Below are positions 1-5,559 of a stretch of 5,676 nucleotides of DNA, piece after piece (position 1 is the first letter of the stretch; the number at the start of each line of letters is the position of its first letter). Under the pieces are notes generated by a model. It saw only the letters and a list, made by a program, of their open reading frames with translations, was not told where the DNA came from and ran no database searches. This stretch comes from DATBMY01 sp036554605 (lineage in GTDB: Bacteria > Acidobacteriota > Blastocatellia > UBA7656): NCBI GenBank assembly GCA_036554605.1, contig DATBMY010000551.1, forward strand, positions 1 through 5,676, given 5' to 3'. A program made the translations under genes and the position numbers.

Positions 1-44
1 GCCAGTTGTAGGGCGAATGCCGTCAGCTTTCGTATGTGCGACAT
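1..44 (-). CDS. N-terminal fragment of an unidentified protein, possibly exported
   Basis: Only the first 14 complete codons are present before the window ends. They translate as MSHIRKLTAFALQL. The ATG is the complement of cat at 42-44. It is preceded by a good Shine-Dalgarno sequence (AGGAG, complement of 50-54) five bases upstream, which is the main evidence for a real start. Basic residues (His, Arg, Lys) followed by a hydrophobic run (LTAFALQL) resemble the opening of a Sec signal peptide, but too little is visible to be sure. A CATAAT hexamer (complement of 63-68) could be a -10 box, though no good -35 box lies at the right distance. The gene follows serC in the same direction after 255 bases. 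I cannot name a family. Confidence 0.5.
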   Translation of the reverse strand, partial: MSHIRKLTAFALQL

Positions 45-122
45 GGTCTCTCCTCTATATTGATTATGGGCAGAAGCTGAAATGACTGATACGAACGGCG
101 GCAAGATGAGGATACAAGAAAG

Positions 123-298
123 AGGGGTCAGAGGTCGGGGGCCGGGGACCAGGGCCGGATAGGGAACAGGTGACAGCTTGCGGGGGCTAGTCAACTCCCC
201 CATCTAAAATCTGGGATTTCAAATCTCAAATGCTATTTCACAAACAAGCCCCGACCTCCGACCCCCGACCTCTGACCCCTGCCCCGCGGCCCCTGACC
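123..298. repeat. Intergenic inverted-repeat element A (serC 3' side)
   Basis: A 19-base G-rich arm at 123-141 has a perfect reverse complement at 262-280. Weaker complementarity continues inward from both arms. The C-rich side extends further, to about 298, as a mosaic of CCCCGACCT / CTGACCCC units, and ends one base before the serC stop codon (300-302). Between the arms are a poorly conserved stretch at about 155-206, which includes a small GGGGG/CCCCC hairpin (182-186 with 197-201), and an AT-rich core (207-247) also found downstream of ackA. On the mRNA strand the C-rich side reads as five G-runs of four or five. I see no U-tract that would make it a classical intrinsic terminator. This element fills most of the 255-base gap between serC and the next gene. 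Confidence 0.85.
207..247. repeat. Conserved AT-rich core, copy 1
   Basis: The 31 bases at 207-237 are identical to 2780-2810. After one extra T at 238, the nine bases CACAAACAA at 239-247 match 2811-2819. Inside it are short overlapping inverted repeats built on AAATC/GATTT: AAATC-TGG-GATTT at its start, then GATTT-C-AAATC. Both copies have the same orientation relative to the flanking genes and sit between a G-rich and a C-rich arm. Such conservation outside coding sequence points to a dispersed repeat family. Confidence 0.9.
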
Positions 299-299
299 A

Positions 300-1385
300 T
301 TACCCGTGGGTGCGCTCGAATTCTTTCATGAAAGAGACGAGCGCCTCGACGCCTTCGCGCGGGAAAGCGTTGTAGATGGAGGCGCGGCACCCGCCGACCG
401 AGCGGTGGCCCTTGAGCCCGTCGAGTCCCGCCCTGGTCGCTTCCGCCACAAACTGCTTTTCGAGCTCTTCGCTCGGCAAGCGGAACGTCACGTTCATAAT
501 AGACCGGCAATCCGCCTGCGCATGCCCGCGATAAAAATCGGTCGAGTCGATATAGTCGTATATCAGCCGCGCCTTACCTTCGTTGTAGCGCCCTACCCCC
601 TCAAGTCCGCCCCTTTCGAGTATCCATCTGGCTACCAGCCGCATGATGTATATCGAGAAGACGGGCGGGGTGTTGTAGAGCGATCTCTCTTTCGCATGAG
701 TATTGTAGTTGAGCATGGTCGCCAGGTTTTCGGGACTGCGCGCGAGCAGGTCGTCGCGCATGATAAGAAGCGTCACGCCCGCCGGCGCGAGGTTTTTCTG
801 CGCGCCCGCATAAATCAATGCGTACTTCTTAACGTCGAGCGGGTGGCCAAATATATCCGACGACGCGTCGGCGACCAGCGGGACGTTGCCCGTCTCCGGA
901 TCGTATTTCCATTCGACGCCGTGTATCGTCTCGTTTGTGGTTATGTGGACATAGGCGGCCCGCGGATCGAGATTCAGCTCCCCTTGCGTGGGCACTCTCT
1001 TGAAGCCTTCGCCCTCGGTCGTCGCGGCAATACTCACCGCGCCTACTTTCTGCGCTTCCTTTACCGCCTTCTTAGACCATGACCCGGTAACGACGTAATC
1101 GGCCTTGCCGCCCGCCGGCAGCAAGTTCATCGGGATCATCGAGAATTGCAGCGACGCGCCGCCTTGAAGGAACAACACATGATAATTGTCCGGTATCGCG
1201 GCGAGCCGGCGTATGTCGGCTTCGGCCCCCTTTATGATCTCATCGAACGCCTTCGAACGATGGCTGATCTCAAGGATAGACATGCCGACACCGGGCAGGC
1301 TCAGCAAATCTCTCTGCGCTTCTTCGAGCACCGAAAGCGGCAACACCGCCGGCCCCGCTGAAAAGTTGTATATTCTCTCTGCCAT
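300..1385 (-). CDS. serC: Phosphoserine aminotransferase (SerC)
   Basis: This 361-residue protein is a full-length cytosolic class-V, PLP-dependent aminotransferase. It converts 3-phosphohydroxypyruvate and glutamate to O-phosphoserine and 2-oxoglutarate, the second step of serine synthesis. The family can also act on the equivalent pyridoxal 5'-phosphate pathway intermediate. Visible family motifs are NFSAGPAVLP (7-16), SHRS (41-44, phosphate contact), GGASLQF (75-81), NET (151-153), DASSD (173-177, PLP-contacting Asp), AGAQKN with the Schiff-base lysine at Lys197, and HRSVGGCRASIYNA (327-340). The length matches the usual 360 or so. The start is supported by GGAGG (complement of 1390-1394) four bases upstream and by the conserved N-terminus. 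The stop is TAA. It lies 123 bases after serA, with repeat element B between, and is probably cotranscribed. Nothing looks damaged. Confidence 0.97.
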   Translation of the reverse strand: MAERIYNFSAGPAVLPLSVLEEAQRDLLSLPGVGMSILEISHRSKAFDEIIKGAEADIRRLAAIPDNYHVLFLQGGASLQFSMIPMNLLPAGGKADYVVTGSWSKKAVKEAQKVGAVSIAATTEGEGFKRVPTQGELNLDPRAAYVHITTNETIHGVEWKYDPETGNVPLVADASSDIFGHPLDVKKYALIYAGAQKNLAPAGVTLLIMRDDLLARSPENLATMLNYNTHAKERSLYNTPPVFSIYIMRLVARWILERGGLEGVGRYNEGKARLIYDYIDSTDFYRGHAQADCRSIMNVTFRLPSEELEKQFVAEATRAGLDGLKGHRSVGGCRASIYNAFPREGVEALVSFMKEFERTHG

Positions 1386-1403
1386 AAATCCTCCGTATCG
1401 GGG

Positions 1404-1508
1404 GTCAGGAATCGGGAATCAGGTGCCGGGGATTGTCACTCAGGCAGCATCTCGAATTTGAAATATCTGAGATGCCCTGCCCCCGGCCTCTGACTCCTGG
1501 CCCCTGAC
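1404..1508. repeat. Intergenic inverted-repeat element B (serA-serC gap)
   Basis: The G-rich arm at 1404-1431 pairs with the C-rich arm at 1481-1508. By hand, 21 of 28 positions are complementary, and some of the rest would be G-U pairs in RNA. Nested inside is a second perfect hairpin, GCATCTC (1447-1453) with GAGATGC (1469-1475), around an AT-rich loop (GAATTTGAAATAT). The core differs from those of elements A and C although the style is the same. The C-rich arm ends at the base before the serA stop codon (complement of 1509-1511). The element occupies almost the whole gap from the serA stop to the serC ribosome-binding site, so in an mRNA it would form a two-tier stem just upstream of serC. 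No U-run follows the stem. Confidence 0.8.
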
Positions 1509-2711
1509 TCACAGTTTTAACAGACTCAATTCGATGATGTCGCCCGAATTAGACCTGATCGCTTCAATCGTTTCCGCGCCCGGAGCCTGATCGAGGTGAA
1601 TGCGCGCGACCGCCGCGACCGCTCCTTCGAAGACGATGTTTTCGGTCTCTTGCGCGTTTATGCCCGCCTCTTTGAGTTGATCGAAGACGGTGGCGAGCAC
1701 CCCCACGCGGTCGAAGTGGCGCACGACTAAAAGGTGAGTCGCGGGCGTCTTCTTTGCCAGATTGACGACGTTGGGCGCGCGGCCCGTCTCCTTGTATTCG
1801 AGTATGATTCGCAGCGTCTCGTCCGCGATGGCCTGCTGGGCCTGATCCGTCGACGCCCCGATGTGGTGAGTGCCGATTACCCCTTCGAGCTTGAATATCT
1901 CGTCTTCGATTGCCCCGACTCCGCTCGAAGGCTCGCCGGCGAATACGTCCAGCCCCGCGCGAATGGCCTTATCCTTGACCGCGCGTTCGAGCGCCGCCTG
2001 GTCGACGACTTCCGCGCGCGACGTGTTTATAAAGAACGCCCCCTCTCGCATGGCATTGAAGAAAGCGTCGTTAATCAGGTTGCGCGTGTCGTCTTTTAGA
2101 GCCACGTGGACGCTCACGATGTCGGATGAACTTGCCACTTCAACCGGCGACTGCTTTCGCTCGATGCCAAGCTCGGCGGCGCGTTCCGCCGTAAGCGAGC
2201 GGCTCCACGCGACGACCGGCATGCCAAACGCCTGCGCGCGCGGGATCATCTCGCCGCCTATCTGCCCGACGCCAATAAGGCCGAGAGTGCGGCCGAACAG
2301 ACCGCGCGCCTTGCTGTATTCTTTCTTGTTCCACCTTCCCTGTTTGAGGTCCGATGCGCAGTGCGCTATGCGGCGGTCGAGGGCGAGTATAAGGCCGAAG
2401 GCAAGCTCGGCCACGGCGATCGAATTCTTTCCGGGGCAGTTCGACACATAGATGCCGCGCTCGGATGCGGTCTTGACATCAATCGTGTTATAGCCCGCGC
2501 CCGCGCGTATGACCAGACTCAATCGCCCGGCTTCAAGCATCGGCTTTGTGACTTTGGTGCTGCGGACCACGAGCACGTCCGCGCCGGTCGAGCTGATGGC
2601 TTGAATGAGAGAATCGTCTTTAAGCTCCGGGTCATAGACTATATCCATCCCGGCCGCCTTTAATTTCGCCTGACCTGCTTCGGGAAACTTATCTGCGATG
2701 AGTATTTTCAT
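1509..2711 (-). CDS. serA: D-3-phosphoglycerate dehydrogenase (SerA) with C-terminal ACT domain
   Basis: This 400-residue NAD-dependent dehydrogenase oxidises 3-phosphoglycerate to 3-phosphohydroxypyruvate, the committed step of serine synthesis. The D-2-hydroxyacid dehydrogenase core has the Rossmann motif GVGQIG (147-152), NTSR with catalytic Arg232, LDVFAGEP with catalytic Glu260, and THHIGAST with the presumed catalytic His283. In that last motif His replaces the more usual Pro before the catalytic His. Residues from about 325 to 400 form an ACT domain (starting THLLVVRHFDRVGVLATVF), the module through which serine feedback-inhibits related enzymes. This is the short type, lacking the extra intervening domain of the roughly 525-residue forms. 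The start MKILIADKF is chosen over an in-frame ATG 63 bases upstream because an AGGAG precedes it and the extension lies within repeat element C. Other 2-hydroxyacid dehydrogenases are possible, but the ACT domain and adjacent serC favour SerA. Confidence 0.95.
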   Translation of the reverse strand: MKILIADKFPEAGQAKLKAAGMDIVYDPELKDDSLIQAISSTGADVLVVRSTKVTKPMLEAGRLSLVIRAGAGYNTIDVKTASERGIYVSNCPGKNSIAVAELAFGLILALDRRIAHCASDLKQGRWNKKEYSKARGLFGRTLGLIGVGQIGGEMIPRAQAFGMPVVAWSRSLTAERAAELGIERKQSPVEVASSSDIVSVHVALKDDTRNLINDAFFNAMREGAFFINTSRAEVVDQAALERAVKDKAIRAGLDVFAGEPSSGVGAIEDEIFKLEGVIGTHHIGASTDQAQQAIADETLRIILEYKETGRAPNVVNLAKKTPATHLLVVRHFDRVGVLATVFDQLKEAGINAQETENIVFEGAVAAVARIHLDQAPGAETIEAIRSNSGDIIELSLLKL

Positions 2712-2717
2712 GGTTTG

Positions 2718-2722
2718 CTCCT
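2718..2722 (-). promoter_or_regulatory. serA ribosome-binding site
   Basis: On the minus strand this reads AGGAG, six bases before the ATG at 2711-2709. It decides the serA start. The upstream in-frame ATG at 2774-2772 has no comparable site, and its 21 extra codons (RTLTPGPRSPTPDI and so on) are translated repeat sequence. Confidence 0.8.
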
Positions 2723-2779
2723 GACTTCTTATATCAGGGGTCGGGGACCGGGGGCCAGGTGTCAGGGTTCGCATATCTC

Positions 2780-2819
2780 AAATCTGGGATTTCAAATCTC
2801 AAATGCTATTCACAAACAA
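2780..2819. repeat. Conserved AT-rich core, copy 2
   Basis: Bases 2780-2810 are identical to 207-237, and 2811-2819 match 239-247, the only difference being one missing T between the two blocks. The copy sits between the arms of element C, in the same orientation as copy 1. It contains the same overlapping AAATC/GATTT inverted repeats. Confidence 0.9.
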
Positions 2820-2820
2820 T

Positions 2821-2849
2821 CCCTGACCCTGCCCTCCGGCCCCGACCCC
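2821..2849 (-). other. Potential G-quadruplex immediately 3' of ackA
   Basis: Read on the minus (mRNA) strand, there are five G-runs (GGGG, GGGG, GGG, GGG, GGG) separated by loops of 2, 5, 2 and 3 bases. This meets the usual four-run, loop 1-7 definition of a G-quadruplex. The first run starts four bases after the ackA stop codon. The same bases form the 3'-gene side of element C, so the quadruplex and the long stem would be mutually exclusive. Whether it forms in the cell cannot be judged from sequence. Confidence 0.5.
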
Positions 2850-2852
2850 TGC

Positions 2853-4100
2853 TCAGTATCGTTGCGGCGCGCCGCGCACCGAGCGAACGGTGTCGCGCGC
2901 GATCAATAGCTCTTCGTCGGTAGGGATGACGTAGGCGGCCAGGCGCGAGCCGTCCGAGCTGATAGCGCCTTCTCTCCCTCGCGTATGCGTTTCGTTGCGC
3001 GCCGGGTCGATTTCGAGCCCGAGCCACTGCAAGCCGTCGCATATACGCGCCCTGACCTCCGGCGAGTTCTCGCCTATGCCTCCGGTGAAGATGATCGCGT
3101 CAGCGCCGTTCATGGCCGCCAGGTACGCGCCGATGTACTTGCGCGCGCGATAGCAGAATATCTCTATCGCGAGTCGCGCGCGGCGGTCGTTATTCTCGTG
3201 GGCTTCTTCCAGCAGCTCGCGCATGTCGTTGGTAAGCCCCGATATGCCAAGCAGCCCCGATTGCTTGTTCAACAGGGTTTCCAGCGCCGACGTCGACAGC
3301 CCTTCCTTGACCGATAGGAAGTCGAGTATCGCCGGGTCCATATCGCCCGACCGCGTGCCCATCACCAGTCCTTCAAGCGGCGTCATCCCCATGGAGGTAT
3401 CAATCGAATCGCCCTCGCGAATGGCCGCCGCCGAGCACCCGTTGCCCAGGTGGAGCGTTATAACGTTGGTCTGCTCGCGCTTGATGGCCAGCATAGTGCG
3501 GTAGCGGTAAGCGACGTAGCGATGCGACGTGCCGTGGAATCCGTAACGGCGCACCTTGTAACGGCGGTAGAACTGATAGGGCAACGCGTACAGGTAAGCG
3601 TATTCCGGCAGCGTCTGGTGAAAGGCCGTATCGAATACGGCGACCTGCGCCATTCCCGGCCCGAACAGCGCGCGCGCCGCCTGTATGCCGCGAATGTTCG
3701 CCGGGTTGTGCAGCGGCGCAAGCTCTATGCAGTCTTCAATGCCTCTAAGCACGTCCTCATCAATCAATACCGAATGAGTGAACCTCTCGCCGCCGTGAAC
3801 GACGCGGTGCCCGATGGCATGTATATCCGCGATGCTCGATATGCCCGATATGCCTGATGCTTCGGAGGTGGCCCACCTGATGATAAAGTCCACGGCCGCT
3901 CGCACGTCGCGCAGCGATTCGGTGAGGCGCTGCTGCTCGTGCCCTTCGGCGCTCAGAGTTATGATTGATTCGCCTCCTATGCGCTCTATAGCGCCGCCCG
4001 CAAGCCTCCGGTCCGTGTTCTGGCTGATGGCCTCGAGGTCGGTTGCAATGAGTTGAAACTTTACTGTAGAGCTGCCGCAGTTGAGGACTAAGACATTCAT
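2853..4100 (-). CDS. ackA: Acetate kinase (AckA)
   Basis: This 415-residue cytosolic enzyme reversibly converts acetate and ATP to acetyl-phosphate and ADP. It belongs to the ASKHA phosphotransferase superfamily. Residues matching the active site known from Methanosarcina AckA are visible: Asn7 and Lys14 in NCGSSTVKF, Arg99 in GHRVVHGG, His131 in LAPLHNP, Asp157 in VFDTAFH, His189 in YGFHGTSH, Arg250 in MGTRSGDMDP, and Glu396 in PTDEELLIARDT. The N-terminal loop has Thr12 where Ser is common, a conservative change. The GGIGENSP motif is at 340-347. The length is slightly above the usual 400. The start is set at the conserved MNVLVLNCG. An in-frame ATG 93 bases upstream would add a non-conserved Arg-rich segment. 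The ribosome-binding site is weak (AAGG about 12 bases upstream), so translation may be modest or depend on leader structure. No phosphotransacetylase (pta) gene, its usual partner, is seen nearby. Confidence 0.97.
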   Translation of the reverse strand: MNVLVLNCGSSTVKFQLIATDLEAISQNTDRRLAGGAIERIGGESIITLSAEGHEQQRLTESLRDVRAAVDFIIRWATSEASGISGISSIADIHAIGHRVVHGGERFTHSVLIDEDVLRGIEDCIELAPLHNPANIRGIQAARALFGPGMAQVAVFDTAFHQTLPEYAYLYALPYQFYRRYKVRRYGFHGTSHRYVAYRYRTMLAIKREQTNVITLHLGNGCSAAAIREGDSIDTSMGMTPLEGLVMGTRSGDMDPAILDFLSVKEGLSTSALETLLNKQSGLLGISGLTNDMRELLEEAHENNDRRARLAIEIFCYRARKYIGAYLAAMNGADAIIFTGGIGENSPEVRARICDGLQWLGLEIDPARNETHTRGREGAISSDGSRLAAYVIPTDEELLIARDTVRSVRGAPQRY

Positions 4101-4233
4101 AGCTGGATTGCGCCTTAAACACCGGCCCCGCCGATAATGTAACGGCGCGAGGCCCGCCCGGGCTAGGACAGGCATCACCCGCCAGCGTGACACCTGTCAC
4201 AGCTTTTTCGGCGTCCACCCTGGAAAGCTTACT
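4101..4233 (-). other. ackA leader / DUF1015-ackA intergenic region
   Basis: This 133-base gap is the only internal gap in the cluster without the G-rich inverted-repeat element. It holds the palindrome described at 4187-4200 and an 8-base GC palindrome GCCCGGGC (4156-4163). It also holds a hairpin whose 5-bp stems CGCCG (4129-4133) and CGGCG (4143-4147) enclose an AT-rich loop. The loop contains TACATT/CATTAT on the minus strand, which could act as a -10 element, but I find no convincing -35 box. It may carry an internal promoter or a leader structure for ackA. I see no coding potential in it. Confidence 0.4.
4187..4200. promoter_or_regulatory. Operator-like palindrome upstream of ackA
   Basis: GTGACA-CC-TGTCAC is a perfect 6-bp inverted repeat with a 2-base centre, about 87-100 bases before the ackA start and 34 bases after the DUF1015 stop. 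Its dyad symmetry and spacing suit a dimeric helix-turn-helix regulator, but the regulator cannot be identified. On the plus strand it is followed by AGCTTTTT, so a short hairpin terminator is an alternative. No plus-strand gene needs one. Confidence 0.4.
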
Positions 4234-5466
4234 TCATATCAGATGAGTGAGCAGCCCGTCGCGGAGCTTGGGCTCGAACCAGGTCGACTTCGGGGGCATG
4301 ATCTCGCCCGCGTCGGCTATGGCCATCAACTCGTCGACCGTCACCGGGTACATGGAAAAGGCCACGGCGGCCTGTCCCGAATCGACCAGGTTTTCGAGCG
4401 CCGCCGTGCCGCGAATGCCGCCGACAAAATCTATGCGCTTATCGATTCTGACGTCCTTGATGCCTAAGAGCGGGTCGAGCACCCGGTCCTGAAGTATGCT
4501 GACGTCGAGCGACGATATAACGTCGCCGCCGCTCGCAAGCCCGGGCTCGCTCTTGAGCATATGCCACCGGCCATCAAGGTACATGCGTATATCGCCTTTT
4601 GTCGCGGGCGACGCCGAGGCTGCCTCCTCCGTGATAAAACGCTCGCTCGCGCGCTTGAGGAACTGCTCCGGCGTCATGCCGTTCAGGTCCTTCACCACCC
4701 GGTTGTATGGAAGAATCTTGAGCTGGCCGGCGGGGAAGAGGACCGAGAGAAAGAAGTTGTACTCTTCATTGCCCGTGTGATCGGGATTCTTAGAGCGCAA
4801 TTCGGCGCGGGCGCGGCTCGCGCTCGCGGCCCGGTGATGGCCGTCGGCAATGTATGTGAGCGGCACCGCGCGAAATGCCTCGACGATTTGGCCGGTCTTC
4901 TCTTCATCGGCGCGCCAGATGATGTGCTGAACGCCGTCGGCGGCCGCGAAATCATAAAGCGGATCCGCCGTTTTTATCTCGCTTACTACGCGGTCGATCT
5001 CGTCGAGTCCTCGATAGGTCAAAAAGACGGGCCCGGTCTGCGCCCTGAGCGTGACTATGTGACGCGTGCGATCATCCTCTTTGTCTTTGCGCGTGCGCTC
5101 GTGCTTGCGGATTATGTCGGAGTCGTACTCGTCGACCGACGAGCAGGCGGCGATGCCCGTCTGCGAGTGGCCGCCCATGCGAAGCTCGTATATGTATATG
5201 CCAGGCCGCTCTTCGGTCGAAAGCGGCGCGCTGCTTTTAAGCTTCTCGTAATTCTCCGCGGCCTTCGCATAGACCGGATCGGAATAGATGTCCGTGCCGT
5301 CGGGCATGTCTATTTCCGGGCGCGACACATGCAGGAAGCTGAGCGGATTTCCCCGCACAAGGTCGCGCGCTTCTTTTGTGCTGACCACGTCATAAGGCGG
5401 GGCGGAAACCTGGGCTGCGTTCTCTTGCGGCGGGCGCTCTGCCTGAAAGGCGCGTATTGTTGCCAT
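4234..5466 (-). CDS. DUF1015 family protein (COG4198-like), serine-cluster associated
   Basis: This 410-residue protein has no signal peptide or membrane segment. I recognise it as DUF1015 from its full length and motif order: an N-terminal APPYDVVS block (22-29), NPLSFLHVSRPE (40-51), the charged RKHERTRKDKEDDRTRH segment (120-136), YIADGHHRAASASR (205-218), and the C-terminal MPPKSTWFEPKLRDGL (390-405). The family's biochemical function is not established to my knowledge, but its genes often neighbour serA and serC, as here. The DGHHR core (208-212) resembles the Gly-x-His/Arg-Arg signature of the ParB/sulfiredoxin fold, which includes free serine kinases. This suggests, but does not prove, a phosphotransfer or nucleotide-binding role on serine or phosphoserine. 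The start is supported by GGAG (complement of 5474-5477) seven bases upstream and by a promoter behind it. It appears to head the unit, followed by ackA after 133 bases. Confidence 0.9.
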   Translation of the reverse strand: MATIRAFQAERPPQENAAQVSAPPYDVVSTKEARDLVRGNPLSFLHVSRPEIDMPDGTDIYSDPVYAKAAENYEKLKSSAPLSTEERPGIYIYELRMGGHSQTGIAACSSVDEYDSDIIRKHERTRKDKEDDRTRHIVTLRAQTGPVFLTYRGLDEIDRVVSEIKTADPLYDFAAADGVQHIIWRADEEKTGQIVEAFRAVPLTYIADGHHRAASASRARAELRSKNPDHTGNEEYNFFLSVLFPAGQLKILPYNRVVKDLNGMTPEQFLKRASERFITEEAASASPATKGDIRMYLDGRWHMLKSEPGLASGGDVISSLDVSILQDRVLDPLLGIKDVRIDKRIDFVGGIRGTAALENLVDSGQAAVAFSMYPVTVDELMAIADAGEIMPPKSTWFEPKLRDGLLTHLI

Positions 5467-5503
5467 CTAGAATCTCCAGTAGCTTTTGAAATATCACCGA
5501 CCG

Positions 5504-5520
5504 GGCCGCGAGGGGCGGCC
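5504..5520 (-). promoter_or_regulatory. GC-rich hairpin at the 5' end of the DUF1015 transcript
   Basis: GGCCGC (5504-5509) and GCGGCC (5515-5520) form a perfect 6-bp, all-GC stem with a 5-base loop. Given the promoter at 5528-5557, transcription should begin near 5521, so this hairpin would lie at the very 5' end of the mRNA, about 27 bases before the ribosome-binding site. Such a stem could protect the transcript from 5' decay. No U-run follows it on either strand, so a terminator for the upstream gene is less likely. Confidence 0.45.
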
Positions 5521-5527
5521 AAAGCAA

Positions 5528-5557
5528 ATGCTAGGACGCTCGACCGAAGGGTGTCAA
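5528..5557 (-). promoter_or_regulatory. Sigma70-type promoter for the DUF1015-ackA-serA-serC unit
   Basis: On the minus strand a perfect -35 box TTGACA (complement of 5552-5557) is followed after 18 bases by TAGCAT (complement of 5528-5533), which matches four of six -10 consensus positions. The predicted start near 5521 gives a leader of about 54 bases before the DUF1015 ATG. The -35 box begins two bases after the stop codon of the upstream gene. It is the best promoter in the window and none of similar quality precedes serA or serC, which fits cotranscription. Confidence 0.65.
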
Positions 5558-5559
5558 CT

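Larger units (their letters stand above)
2735..2851. repeat. Intergenic inverted-repeat element C (ackA-serA gap)
   Basis: The outer arms CAGGGGTCGGGG (2735-2746) and CCCCGACCCCTG (2840-2851) are perfect 12-base reverse complements. An inner pair, GTCAGGG (2761-2767) with CCCTGAC (2821-2827), is also perfect, with imperfect pairing between them, so the whole could fold into one long stem enclosing the AT-rich core. The C-rich arm ends one base before the ackA stop codon (complement of 2853-2855). The other arm ends about a dozen bases before the serA ribosome-binding site. Architecture and core match element A. Confidence 0.85.

Noticed and set aside
123..298. Element A as an intrinsic terminator or a CRISPR-type repeat
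   Set aside because: There is no U-tract after the stem. The repeated units are not evenly spaced and there are no unique spacers between identical repeats. A terminator role remains possible but is not shown.
306..1082. A long plus-strand open frame opposite serC (258 codons), and similar plus-strand frames opposite serA, ackA and DUF1015
   Set aside because: They lie antisense to clear enzymes with intact catalytic motifs. Their products are Arg-rich with no recognisable domain, as expected of shadow frames in GC-rich DNA.
2728..2733. Extended -10 box (TGA-TATAAG on the minus strand) before serA
   Set aside because: Transcription would start within or just at the serA ribosome-binding site, and there is no -35 box. 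It is more likely a chance match.
2712..2774. Upstream in-frame start adding 21 residues to SerA
   Set aside because: The extension is translated repeat sequence without a ribosome-binding site. The downstream ATG has AGGAG and begins at the conserved MKILIADKF.
4101..4193. Upstream in-frame start adding 31 residues to AckA
   Set aside because: The added segment is Arg-rich and unlike the family. MNVLVLNCGSS is the usual N-terminus.
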